This document shows, in pieces, positions 22,255-32,209 of a stretch of 64,000 nt of DNA (position 1 is its first letter; the number at the start of each line of letters is the position of its first letter). The stretch is from NCBI RefSeq assembly GCF_035046505.1, contig NC_089821.1:6434501-6498500 (forward strand), written 5' to 3'. Under the pieces are notes generated by a model. It had not been told where the DNA came from and did not search any database. It saw nothing but the letters and a program-made list of their open reading frames with translations. The position numbers and the translations under genes are program-made. The stretch comes from Tiliqua scincoides. Its lineage: Eukaryota; Chordata; Lepidosauria; Squamata; Scincidae.

Positions 22255-22574
22255 CCAGTGCAGGAAGCCAGCATGTCACCCATGATGGACCTTGTTCGAT
22301 GCAGTCAGTGGGGCAAAAACCCTGGGCAGTGGGCATGGTGATGTACCATTGCCCTGCTGGTTTTTTGGCCATAACTTTTGACAGAATAAAGATATTACAG
22401 TGCACTGTGTTTCATTGCATTCTGCATTAAATTATGCATCCAACAATATATAACATGATGGTATCATTCGAAAACACCAAGAATTAAAAATTTTTGGCCA
22501 GTGGTGTCACCCCCTCATGTGTGTCACCTGGTGTAGCCCACACCCCATTCACCCCCCTAGCAACACCACTGGTA
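22255..22574 (-). mobile_element. hAT-like element, terminal 320 bp
   Basis: On the minus strand it starts CCAGTGGTGTTGCTAGGGGG, repeats CACCAGGTGACACACATG, and runs to AAGTTATGGCCAAAAAACC. The order is the same as at 16152-16375. CCAGTGGTGT also closes the inner end near 22498, giving an 80-bp terminal foldback. Confidence 0.65.
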
Positions 22575-22784
22575 AGAAGAAAATGCTTGCCCCTATCACA
22601 CAGTGTGGGATTAATTTCCAAATCAGCAACGTACAGCAAAATCCTACTTATACCTCCTCAAAAGAATCTGGATGGTCTTATTTTGTATAGAACTGCAGTC
22701 TTATTGTAACATCAATTTGTCCCTCCGGTTAACAGAACAGGTTCATGCCTCAGCCAGATACCACACTGAGACCAAATAGTTCAC

Positions 22785-22990
22785 ATTCTTATTTTATTTA
22801 TTTTTCACATTTTTATACTATCTTTCCTCCAAGGAGCTCAGTGGAGCTCCTCCCCTCCTTTTTGTCCTCACAACAACCTTGTGAGGTAGGTGAGGCTCAG
22901 AGGTTATCACTGGCCCAAGGTCACCAAGGAAGTTTTGTTCCTGAGCTGGGATTTGAACCAGGATCTGTCAGGTCTAAGGACCCAATTCTA
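22785..22990 (-). mobile_element. Antisense SINE with L2-type tail
   Basis: TTTATTTATTTTTCACATTT, CCTCCAAGGAGCTCAGTGG, CCTCACAACAACCTTGTGAG and GGCCCAAGGTCACCAAGG, then GGGATTTGAACCAGGATC (a reversed B box). This is the common amniote arrangement of a tRNA-derived SINE read backwards with an L2/CR1-like end. Confidence 0.65.
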
Positions 22991-23694
22991 CGGAATGTGC
23001 ACTGGCTCGCCACCAGTGTGCAGTGTCACAGATGTGCTGTAAGGCACATTTGCTGCCCCCAGCACTAGTGGAGCATTGGAGCTCCACCACTCGGCAGTCA
23101 GGCAGAGCGCCAGGCAATGGAGAGATAGGTGGGGGCGTGGGGGAGGTGGGGAGGAGGCATTCTGGCACGGGGGAGGAAGAGGGAGGGTGGGGAGAAGGCA
23201 TGCCAGGGGAAGGAGTGGGCGGGAGGGAGGCGGGAATGGTGGAGTTTTGCTCCACTGAATCCTAAGCCTCCATTTCAGGCCACCAGCCCAACACAGAGGA
23301 TCTAAATTCTATGCCGACCCTTAGGATTGGCCGACCCTTAGGATTGCCAACCCTTGGGATCAACATAGAATCTAGTAGCTCAGTTGTGGGGCTTCTTGCC
23401 TTACCTGGGGGAAGGGGACGAAATTTCCCGTCTCCCAAGGAGCCGGCGGCACTGCCCGCAGAGAGCGCAGGATGCAACGGAAGCCATTTTCAGCGCCGCT
23501 GCAGCCTTGGGCACTGGGCTGCTCAGGATTGGGCTGTAAGTCTGTCACCAGAACCTCTACACCATCCTGGCTCTTATATAAATATAAATGTAGAAGCCGT
23601 TCATAAATTCAGTCAGTAATTGTTCTCTACTTCTATATCCTACCCTACTCCCTGAGCTATTTTTACTCTTCACATCACTTCAGGCTTGGTTAAA
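22991..23694. repeat. GC-rich foldback-like repeat, unnamed
   Basis: GGACCCAATTCTACGGAATG at the left and reversed pieces further right suggest another MITE family opening with CCCAATTCTA. Inside are G-rich GGGGGAGGAAGAGGGAGG-type stretches (23110-23240) and a tandem AGGATTGGCCGACCCTT/AGGATTGCCAACCCTTGGG (23316-23357). Ends and TSD not defined. Confidence 0.4.
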
Positions 23695-23895
23695 GTGTCT
23701 TTGAAAGCTGGTGCACTGCAGTGGCGAAGAGACAGAGGTTTAAATCTAACTTCTGTCAATGAACGCAGTGGGTGGCCTTCGGCAAGGCCTTCCAACTCAG
23801 CTCCAGCTCCCCAGCTGCAATTTATGGTTCATAATACTCACCTTACAGTAAGGACTGCAAGGCTTACATCTACATAATACCAATGAAGTCATTTC
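23695..23895 (+). mobile_element. MIR/CORE-like SINE
   Basis: A B-box-like AGAGGTTTAAATCTAAC is followed by GGCCTTCGGCAAGGCCTTCC and CTCAGCTCCAGCTCCCCAGC, then ATACTCACCTTACAGTAAGG. This order matches the core region of MIR-type SINEs. Old and incomplete. Confidence 0.55.
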
Positions 23896-24785
23896 CACAT
23901 GCCAGATGCCCTACGCAAATGCTCAGAGTTGTCAGGATACAGGCTCCACAGCAATGAACTAGCAGACGTGGGTAGATTTTGAAAAATACATGGTGGACTC
24001 CAGCTGTCCTTGTGCAAGAATAGGAAGGTTAACCATATCCAATTAAAATACCAGCTCCATTAGAAATTGCCTTTGATCTAAGTAGGGTTAAAAAGCTACC
24101 CTTAGCTAAGGCATCTGACACTTAGGGGCACAAAAATGTTTTTAACACTCCCATACCAAATACCCCCATAACATCCCACCAATTTTAATACCCCCATATT
24201 TGAAATCCCACCATAACATCCCACCAATTTGAAATACCCCCATATTCCAGTGAAAACTGGAAGTGTCTTATGGAGGCATCTAAGACACCTGCTCAAGGTG
24301 TGGTACCCAGGAATATGTACCCCCTGCCGCCTTAGCTAGACCACTGCCCTTGATATTAAGACAGTTTGTTTTCCACCCCTGTAGCCGTTTAAATATCTAT
24401 TACGTTGATAGCTGGCAAGAGGGGGAAAAAAGGCTTTGAGCTTAATCTACATGGTTGGAAGTATGGAGTGCCTTTTAAGAATGTCAGCAGATCTCTTTTC
24501 TGTACCTCCCAAAAGGCTCTTGCCATTTTGCATAAGCCATTATCAACACAACTCTTTCATGTATAATTATGGGCCAGCATTCCTCTGCCTTGATGACTCC
24601 TTGTATCTCGCCATCTATATTTTATTCGCATTTAGCCTTGTCTGTAAATGACTCGCATTCAATGCTATCACAATGCTTCGCCTCGACTCTGCAAACCTCT
24701 CATCAGTAGCTGATGAAACAACAAAAGGCGCTTGTTAAATGGACGCTTGCTTGCCTTTCCAGGACAAAAAGTGCACGCGTGAATT
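23896..24785. other. Stretch without gene; one small tandem repeat
   Basis: CATAACATCCCACCAATTT is repeated at 24167 and 24211 together with ATACCCCCATATT (a 40-bp imperfect duplication). Nothing else recognised. Confidence 0.5.
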
Positions 24786-25075
24786 CAGAAGTCAGCAAGA
24801 AGTCAGAGAGCTGCCACCAGTGGCGTAGCTAGAGAGGGGTGCAAAGCACTAAGTTTTGCAGGGAGCCTCACCGTGGTGTGCAAGCAACCTCTCCCCCTCC
24901 CCTTTGGAGTCGTTCCAGGCAAGGGAGCAAACTCCCCCCTGCCCAGAATGACTCTGAAGAGGAGGGGGAGGGGCCGCTTGCACACCACGGTGTGGCTCCC
25001 TGCAAAACTTAGTGCTTTGCACCCCTCTCTAGCTACGCCACTAGTGGCAGCTCTCTGACTTCTTGCTGACTTCTG
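24786..25075. repeat. 290-bp near-perfect palindrome
   Basis: The left half from 24786 (CAGAAGTCAGCAAGAAGTC) and the right half ending 25075 (GACTTCTTGCTGACTTCTG) pair through 32 bp of unique host flank and then through the MITE-A arms. Few mismatches are visible by eye (for example A for G at 25043). Confidence 0.9.
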
Positions 25076-25115
25076 AAAAACTTAGTACTTTGCACCCCCT
25101 CTAACTATGCCACTG
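24818..25115. mobile_element. MITE-A, 8-bp TSD, with copied host flank
   Basis: Left end CAGTGGCGTAGCTAG, right end CTAACTATGCCACTG, flanked by GCTGCCAC at 24810-24817 and 25116-25123. The perfect 8-bp TSD supports hAT-superfamily mobilisation. Inside its right end, 25044-25075 is an inverted copy of the host flank 24786-24817. Confidence 0.9.
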
Positions 25116-25216
25116 GCTGCCACTGTAGTATTCCGTCAGGATCCTTTCAGGTTGGTTCTATATTATATGTGACAAATGTCACCTTGCTTTCTGCTATTTT
25201 TACTCACCCCCAAGAC

Positions 25217-25445
25217 CAGCAATTTTCATTCTTTTTCATCTCATGGCACACTGACAAGGTGCTGCGTTTGTCAAAGCACACCATCAGGTTTTTGACAATT
25301 GACAAGGCACACCATGCTGCCCGTGGGGGGCTCACATCCTCCATTGGCCCTACTAATAAATGACTTTCCTCCAAATTCTTGTGGCACACCTGTGGACCAC
25401 TCGCGGCACACCAATATACCATGGCACAGTGGTTGAAAATGGCTG
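25217..25445. mobile_element. hAT non-autonomous element, 229 bp
   Basis: Left end CAGCAATTTTCATTC and right end, read inward, CAGCCATTTTCAACCACTG. CCCAAGAC stands at 25209-25216 and 25446-25453, a perfect 8-bp TSD. GGCACAC blocks occur throughout. No coding capacity. Confidence 0.9.
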
Positions 25446-25700
25446 CCCAAGACTATTCTATATCAAAGTCTATCCTTAACTTTGGGGGGCTCCATTTCTC
25501 CTGGGCCAGTGCAGCCAATTACTCAATCCCTGGGGAAGAAAAGGGTGGGGAGAGAGAACTGGACCTGTTCCTCAGGCACAGACAGTAAGAATCTTTGATC
25601 TAAAATCCTGCAAAGGAATAAAGTCCATCTCATTTGTTGAAGTACTATGTACAAGCTAGTGGAAAGCAAGCAAGCACGACTACCTCTGTTCACATACTGT

Positions 25701-25851
25701 GGGCTCAATCTTATCCAACTTTCAGAGTCGCAATGCAGCCCTGAAGTAAGGGAAAAACATTCCCTTACCTTGAGGAGGGCTTTGTGACTGCCCCTCCACA
25801 CCCCATTGGCATGGCTGCATCAGTGCTGGAAAGTCCGACAGGACTGGGCCC
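25701..25851. mobile_element. MITE-B, 151 bp, TSD TGT
   Basis: Ends GGGCTCAATCTTATCCAACT and, inverted, GGGCCCAGTCCTGTCGGACT. TGT flanks at 25698-25700 and 25852-25854. The centre is a foldback around AACATTCCCTTACCTTGAGG. Confidence 0.8.
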
Positions 25852-26544
25852 TGTATCTATCCCACCTCTCTGACAGAAAGACTCAAGGCATCTAAAAAAA
25901 GAACTATGCAGTACTGTAGACACAGCAGGTCAAAACAGGCCAAAAGAATGATCTGATTGCTTTTATTTAATGCATGCAGGGAACACGTGCGTACAAGAGG
26001 CCATAGATCCAGAGGCAAAGGGGAAGGTCACACTTCTGAAGAATCAGAGCAATCCACACCTCCTCCCATCAGACCTGCCTGCTCTGAACTTCGAGTGAAG
26101 CAACCGCACCTCACTGGCACAGCAAGTTTGACTGTGACAAAAGCCACCTCCTCAGGGCTTCCTGATTCAGGAAGAAGTTGTGAACACAACATGTGAATGA
26201 TCTCCAACTCAGCCTGTCCTCAGTGAGCCAGTAGACCTCCTGAGCTAGTGACTGTGTCCTTTACCAGGTGCAAAGACAAAGGCCCATCAGTGAACAAGAA
26301 CGGTTCCTTGATTAACTCATCCCACAGTGGATGACAAACCTATAACACTCTGGGTCACTAGGCCCTTCATTCATCATCATCATCTGGCTTCTTCCCTTCT
26401 TGGAGTCAGTTGTTGACCTGTAGATGCTACATGGAGCCACCCCAGTTCTGGTCACAAACCAAGGACTGCTGTGCCAAGCGAGCACCCAGGATCAGTAACC
26501 CTCTGCTTTCCTGCCTTTTCCCCACTTCTGTCCCTGAACATAGC
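25852..26544. other. Stretch without recognisable gene or repeat
   Basis: No motif, SINE or LINE recognised. Confidence 0.45.
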
Positions 26545-26700
26545 CATAAGAACATAAGAACAGCCCCACTGGATCAGGCCATAGGCCCATCTAGTCCAGC
26601 TTCCTGTATCTCACAGCGGCCCACCAAATGCCCCAGGGAGCACACAAGACAACAAGAGACCTCATTCTGGTGCCCTCCCTAGCATCTGGCATTCTGACAA
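26545..26700 (-). mobile_element. CR1 3' terminal fragment
   Basis: CATAAGAACATAAGAACAGC (octamer tail in reverse), CATCTAGTCCAGCTTCCTG and ACCTCATTCTGGTGCCCTCC form the last ~150 bp of CR1 on the minus strand. One unit only. Confidence 0.9.
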
Positions 26701-27297
26701 AATGCCAAAACCACAGTGTCAGCTTGCACTGGACATCCAGTCTTTGTGGGAGGTGTGATTGAGAGCCCTCAGAAAGCAGCTGCAACCTTCTGGCCTGGCT
26801 GCCCTTAATCCAGGCTGTTGCCTCTTCTGTAGGGCGAGCTTCAAAGCCTTCCTTTTGCCTTTGAAACCCACTTTGACTCAAGAGATTCCTCTGATCTTGG
26901 CAGCTTTGCCCTGCAGCTTGGCAGCTTTGCCCTACAGCTCCTGCAATGCATCACACTGAAATTCAGCAGACACAGAGAACTGCTCTCCATAACCTTTAGC
27001 TGTGGAATGGATCTTTACTCCAAAATGCTACTCTTTTCCCCTCTCCAAATCCCAGTTCTCCTTCTCTCTCTTTCCTTCCCAGAACCCAAAAATCCTGTCT
27101 CCTAATCCTGGTCTCTCTGGGAAATGCACAAAATTTCTCTATATCCCTTCTCCCCATTCTTTCTTCCCTACAAGCTTGCACCACTGCATGTCCCCTTTTC
27201 CCCCTTCCTCCCTCTCTCATCCCCCTTCTCTCTTTTTCCTCCTCCGTTTCACAGCAACTGTGAAAGGACTACAGACCCAGCTGTGAATGGAGGCCCC
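26701..27297. other. Unassigned stretch, C/T-rich part
   Basis: 26900-26935 repeats TTGGCAGCTTTGCCCT twice. 27020-27250 is pyrimidine-rich with CCCTTCTCTC-type runs. The open frame at 27002-27286 reflects that composition, and I see no protein family. Confidence 0.45.
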
Positions 27298-27830
27298 ACA
27301 GTCCAATCCTAACCTGTGCTGGAACAGACAGGCCAACTGGCCTGTGCTGTATCCAGCACAGGTTAGAAGGTGGCTGGAGGGCAACTTGGGGTAAGGAGAT
27401 ATTTCCCCCTTACTCCATGTTGAGCCCCAGACACACCCGCAAATTCACTGGTGCGGATCTGAGCAGCCCATGTAAGACTGCTCAGGTCAGGGACAGGAGT
27501 TAGGGTTTGGCGTGAGCTGCTGCAGCCAGTACTACCCCCTGCTCCTGGGGGTGATCCACCTCCCGGACTGCCATCCCCTGCCCAAAAACCTCCTCTCCCT
27601 GCCTCAGTGAAACCCTCTTGCCACTCGCTCCCACCCCCTGTGCCAGCCTGCCCAGGCTAGTATGAACTTACCCCCTTTTGCTGGCTCAGAGACTGGATTT
27701 GACCTACTTGAGCCAGCGTGGGTCTCCATGCTCGCCCAGCTCTACCAAGTTGGTGCAAATGTGCTTTACACACATTCACGACACTCAGGAGCGGGGCCTC
27801 TGAGAGGAATTTGATCAGGGGGTACAAAGT
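27298..27830. mobile_element. MITE-C copy
   Basis: CAGTCCAATCCTAACCTGTG at the left, AACTGGCCTGTGCTGTATCC, then CGGATCTGAGCAGCCC, following the order of the copies at 52996 and 59205. The right end runs into another repeat (GGGGGTACAAAGTTTCTTTT) shared with 52320-52380. Confidence 0.6.
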
Positions 27831-28189
27831 TTCTTTTGGGCCCCTTCCCAAAGAAGGAGGGGTTGAAACAGAGTGGGGGGGTGGCAATGGGGTTGGGCAG
27901 TGTGGGGCAAAACAGGCAGGGGGCAAGTGGTAATAGTCTTTGGAGCCCAGGTCTACCCGTCTTCCCAATGCAGAGCTCAGGTCTACCTGCCTGCCCGGCG
28001 TTGGCAGCTAGATACAGTAATACAGAAAACCAGAACTATCAATTGTTCTCATCATCAGGTGCAGAATGGCTGGCCTGTCTGTAGCAAGTGTAAACCTATT
28101 GAAAACAATGAGATTACTTTTGAGTAAACAATTGCGGATCCCAGCTTTTGCACACAAACTCCTGAAAGGCAGCTAAAATATAATGATCA
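27831..28189. repeat. Mixed repeat remnants
   Basis: GGCCCCTTCCCAAAGAAGG and GTTGAAACAGAGTGGGGG match the reverse of 52270-52340. CAGGTCTACC recurs at 27947 and 27980. An M-repeat piece (GAGATTACTTTTGAGTAAAC) lies near 28109. Confidence 0.5.
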
Positions 28190-28285
28190 CTTTATGGCCC
28201 AATTCTACCCTCCACCAGTTCAGAACATGCAGCTGTACCAACACAAACATTTCCCCAAATGCAGTCACATACCATGGTAGCACCA

Positions 28286-29979
28286 GTATTGGCAACCTTC
28301 AGTCTCGAAAGACTATGGTATCGCGCTCTGAAAGGTGGTTCTGGCACAGCGTCTAGTGTGGCTGAAAAGGCCAATCCGGGAGTGACAATCCCTTCCACAC
28401 CGGGAGCAAGTGCAGTCTGTCCCTGGTCTGTCTCCCTGGCTATGGGCCTTCCTTCTTTGCCTCTTAGCCTCAGACTGTTGGCAAAGTGTCTCTTCAAGCT
28501 GGGAAAGGCCATGCTGCACAGCCTGCCTCCAAGCGGGCCGCTCAGAAGCCAGGGTTTCCCACTTGTTGAGGTCCATCCCTAAGGCCTTCAGATCCCTCTT
28601 GCAGATGTCCTTGTATCGCAGCTGTGGTCTACCTGTAGGGCGCTTTCCTTGCACGAGTTCTCCATAGAGGAGATCCTTTGGGATCCGGCCATCATCCATT
28701 CTCACGACATGACCAAGCCAACGCAGGCGTCTCTGTTTCAGCAGTGAATACATGCTAGGGATTCCAGCACGTTCCAGGACTGTGTTGTTTGGAACTTTGT
28801 CCTGCCAGGTGATGCCGAGGATGCGTCGGAGGCAGCGCATGTGGAAAGCGCTCAGTTTCCTCTCCTGTTGTGAGCGAAGAGTCCATGACTCGCTGCAGTA
28901 CAGAAGTGTACTCAGGACGCAAGCTCTGTATACCTGGATCTTGGTATGTTCCGTCAGCTTCTTGTTGGACCAGACTCTCTTTGTGAGTCTGGAAAACGTG
29001 GTAGCTGCTTTACCGATGCGCTTGTTTAGCTCGGTATTGAGAGAATGAGTGTCGGAGATCGTTGAGCCAAGGTACACAAAGTCATGGACAACCTGCTGAA
29101 GTCCTAAAATGCTGCAAAGAGATCATCGTCACTGAGCTGCATGAAATCCTCTGTCTCTGCTGGAGAGAAGGTGGAGTACCTCAAGACATGAGGGATGCAA
29201 ACATCATCACGCTGTACAAGAACAAAGGTGACAGGGGTGACTGCAACAACTACCACGGCATCTCTCTCCTTAGCGTTGTAGGAAAGCTGTTTGCCCGAGT
29301 TGTACTAAAGAGGCTCCAGGTACTTGCAGAGAGCGTCTATCCAGAATCGCAGTGTGGATTCCAAGCCAACAGGTCCACCACTGATATGGTATTCTCCCTT
29401 AGACAACTGCAGGAGAAATGCAGGGAACAACGACAGCCACTCTTTATAGCTTTCATAGATCTCACAAAGGCTTTCGACCTGGTCAGCAGAGACGGCCTCT
29501 TCAAGATTCTCCCCAAGATTGGATGTCCACCCAGGCTCCTCAGCATCATCAGATCCTTCCACAAGGACATGAAGGGCACTGTTGTCTTCGATGGCTCCAC
29601 ATCAGACCCTTTTGACATCCGAAGCGGAGTGAAGCAGGGCTGTGTTCTTGCACCAACCTTGTTTGGGATTTTCTTCGCTGTCCTGCTGAAGCAGGCCTTT
29701 GGAACTGCAACAGAAGGCATCTATCTCCGGACCAGATCAGACAGAAAGCTCTTCAACCTCTCCAGGCTGAGAGCAAAATCCAAAGTCCAGCTGAAATGTC
29801 TGCGTGACTTCCTCTTTGCCGACGATGCAGCTGTCACTACCCACTCTGCCAAAGATCTCCAGCAGCTCATGGATCGTTTTAGCAAGGCCTGCCAAGATTT
29901 TGGACTGACAATCAGCCTGAAGAAAACACAGGTCATGGTTCAGGATGTGGACTCACCTCCCTGCATTACAATCTCTGAG
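28286..29979 (-). mobile_element. RL LINE with 5' inversion (twin priming)
   Basis: Two RL segments lie in opposite orientation. 28286-29091 is minus strand and matches bases ~1089-1900 of the copy at the window start. 29092-29984 is plus strand and matches ~190-1085. The RL breakpoints are adjacent, so almost no sequence was lost. CATGGTAGCACCA stands at 28273-28285 and 29980-29992 as target duplication; four of the bases may come from RL itself. No poly(A). This is the arrangement expected when a second target strand primes inside the RNA during insertion. Confidence 0.93.
28313..29077 (-). pseudogene. RL C-terminal ORF part (sense to insertion)
   Basis: 254 codons without a stop. It runs from the end of the RT (YLGSTISDTHSLNTELNKR), through RRLRWLGHVVRMDDG and RPQLRYKDICKRDLKALGMD, to the Cys motif CSRCGRDCHSRIG and the natural stop. 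It shows the uninterrupted C-terminus that the copy at the window start lacks. The N-terminal half is inverted upstream, so the piece cannot be expressed as an RL protein. Confidence 0.9.
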
Positions 29980-29984
29980 CATGG
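29092..29984 (+). pseudogene. RL reverse transcriptase core (inverted part)
   Basis: An open frame with no stop through this segment. It encodes AEVLKCCKEIIVTELHEILC, NNYHGISLLSVVGKLFARVV, motif A FIDLTKAFD, motif B GVKQGCVLAPTLF, motif C FADDAA and GLTISLKKTQVM. All catalytic residues that I can check are present. Compared with 190-1085 I count about ten base differences by eye. The frame enters unrelated hAT sequence at 29985 and stops at 30030. It is a fragment because of the insertion mechanism, not because of mutation. Confidence 0.92.
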
Positions 29985-30299
29985 TAGCACCAAGTTGAAT
30001 ATATTGAAAATAAAATATGCATTGAAATGAATGCGTATTTGAACCCACCTAAAATTTGCTTGTGACCCATCTAGTGGGTCCCTACCCACAGCTTGAGTAA
30101 CACTGGACTATAGCATCCATGCCCACACTGCTGCCATGGGGATCTTCCCCCTCTAGCTCCCGAATTGCCTATTTTCCCATCTCCCAACACCAAACCTCTG
30201 CTGAGCCTCCCCCAAACTGTCCACGCTGCCATCCTCCCCTGCTTCGGTGGTTCTGGAATGTGCAAAATCTCTAGTTGTTTGCACTGGCGGTCCTACAGC

Positions 30300-30840
30300 G
30301 TGTGGTCTCTTGTTATCTGGTGTGCTCCCTGGGGCATTTGGTGGGCTGCTGTGAGATACAGGAAGCTGGACTAGATGGGCCTATGGCCTGATCCAGTGGG
30401 GCTGTTCTTATGTTCTTAACTACAATTCCCAGAATGCCTTGCAGGTCTCTTGTTGTCTGGTGTGCTCCCTGGGGCATTTGGTGGGCCGCTGTGAGATACA
30501 GGAAGCTGGACTAGATGGGCCTGTGGCCTGATCCAGTGGGGCTGTTCTTATGTTCTTAACTACAATTCCCAGAATGCCTTGCAGGTCTCTTGTTGTCTGG
30601 TGTGCTCCCTGGGGCATTTGGTGGGCCGCTGTGAGATACAGGAAGCTGGACTAGATGGGCCTGTGGCCTGATCCAGTGGGGCTGTTCTTATGTTCTTAAC
30701 TACAATTCCCAGGAAGCCTTGCAGGTCTCTTGTTATCTGGTATGCTCCCTGGGGCATTTGGTGGGCTGCTGTGAGATACAGAAAGCTGGACTAGAGGGGC
30801 CTATGGCCTGATCTAGCGGGGCTGTTCTAATGTTCTTATG
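30300..30840 (+). repeat. CR1 3' end amplified to four 140-bp units
   Basis: Units start with CTCTTGTTATCTGGTGTGCT (or TTGTC) at 30304, 30444, 30584 and 30724, exactly 140 bp apart. Each unit carries the CR1 terminal segment and a linker. The array ends in TGTTCTAATGTTCTTATG. The CR1 coding part is absent, so the insertion begins inside the 3' UTR. Confidence 0.93.
30419..30584 (+). promoter_or_regulatory. Two consensus Staf/ZNF143 (SBS-type) motifs
   Basis: At 30419 and again at 30559 the linker reads ACTACAATTCCCAGAATGCC then TTGCAGG. The 18-mer TTCCCAGAATGCCTTGCA agrees at each position with the Staf binding consensus YWCCCRNMATSCMYYRCR as I remember it, and the ACTACAA extension is the one found with ZNF143/THAP11 sites. 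A third linker at 30699 has the weaker GGAAGCC form. Function in this genome is inference. Confidence 0.5.
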
Positions 30841-31212
30841 ACAGCAGCACAATTGACAACACTGCTGTGACACAGTAGCTGAATGGTGTCAGGCCCAAAG
30901 GAGTTGACTGTGCATGTTGAACTCAATTTAGATGAAAACAAAACCCATTTGTTCAGGAGACCATAATTTGTATGTGAAGTTGGGCTCTGATCCAGGTTCT
31001 CGAGTGAAGCAATGGGATGAACACCAGCATGTGTGTGTGTCACGCTGGGCCAGGTTGTTAGTTCTGACAGAACCGATCACCGGAAGAGGGAGGGGAAAAG
31101 TGGGTCAAGAAATCACTGTCACAACAAACTATATCAACCATCTGTGAGTATATGCGTGAACAAACTCAGCTCAGAAAGGATCACCATGCACGGTGAATGC
31201 CTCTGTTTTGCT

Positions 31213-31315
31213 CCCACTGCCCAAGAATGGCTCTGAAGGAAAGGGGCCGCTTGCACAATGCAGTGAGGTTCCCTGCAAAACTTAGTGCTTTGTACCCCCT
31301 CTAGCTATGCCACTG
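31213..31315. mobile_element. MITE-A, right half
   Basis: AGAATGGCTCTGAAGGAAAG, GGCCGCTTGCACAATGCAG, CTGCAAAACTTAGTGCTTTG and terminal GCTATGCCACTG match MITE-A. Confidence 0.7.
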
Positions 31316-31808
31316 CCGTACACTGCATGCTTTAGCAAGCATGGAGCCACCAATGAAGACAATCTGCACATAGCAACTTACTTGACACCTGCACACAGCT
31401 CGCCCTTCCTGGGTTGGAGTGCTAATATTTCACTAAACCCATCTCCCTTGCCTTTGATAGACTTCCTATAAAGGACCTGAATATACAGCAATGTAGTCCT
31501 ATTTCATTTTCCTCTGAAAATTGAAATGGGGGGATTATGGACGCTTTGTGTGCTGTCTTCATCTTGAGCATGACTCTTCTAATAAAAGCTTAACCAAAGT
31601 GGCTGACAAATGCCTTCCAGTAAGCAGGGTGGCTTTCTACCTTTGTTTGATTTCACATATGTGAAAACACGTTTTAGGAACCTCATTCAATGTCAAAGTG
31701 GCCAAGATGTTTTGGCATCGATATCTGAATGTCTCAACTGTGTCACAGTCATAGCGGTTGCTGGATCACAGTTGGTGAAATGCGATAGGATCACTGCATG
31801 CAACAAGA
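31316..31808. other. Stretch without recognisable gene or repeat
   Basis: Nothing recognised. Confidence 0.45.
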
Positions 31809-32209
31809 CAGTAGCATAGCTAGAGAGGGTGCAAAGCACTAGTTTTTATAGGTGACTGAGGGCCCAATCCTATCCAACTTTCCAGCACCAGTGCAGCTGC
31901 AATGCAGGCCAGCGGTAAGGGAACAAATGTTCCCATATTCCCATGGGAGGCCTTGACGTGGCCTCTGAGACTGCCTCCCCAACACAGAGTGCAGTGCATA
32001 CCCCATTGGTACAGCAGCACCGGCACTGGAAAATTGGATAGGATTTGGTCCTGAACGTGCTCCTTCGGAGCCATTCCTGGTGGTGAGAGCAAAACGGAGA
32101 TGAACGCCATCAGCAATGGCTCTGAAGCGGAGGGGGAGAGGCCCCTTGCACAGCGCATTCAGGCGCCTGCAAAACTTAGTGCTTTGCACCCCCTCTAGCT
32201 ACACTACTG
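31809..32209. mobile_element. MITE-A interrupted by MITE-B
   Basis: Left end CAGTAGCATAGCTAGAGAGG and right end CTCTAGCTACACTACTG. Flanks CAACAAGA (31801-31808) and CATCAAGA (32210-32217) are a 7/8 target duplication. A MITE-B copy fills 31860-32051. Confidence 0.85.
31860..32051. mobile_element. MITE-B, 192 bp, TSD TGA
   Basis: Starts GGGCCCAATCCTATCCAACT, ends with its inverse (AAATTGGATAGGATTTGGTC C), and is flanked by TGA at 31857-31859 and 32052-32054. Confidence 0.85.

Larger units (their letters stand above)
28190..30105 (-). mobile_element. hAT-like element carrying an RL insertion
   Basis: On the minus strand the end near 30105 reads CAGTGTTACTCAAGCTGTG, then GACCCACTAGATGGGTC and TTCAATATATTCAACTTGG. 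It continues past the RL insertion as TACCATGGTATGTGACTGC and TTTGGGGAAATGTT near 28245. The same order stands uninterrupted at 14071-14215. Confidence 0.75.
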
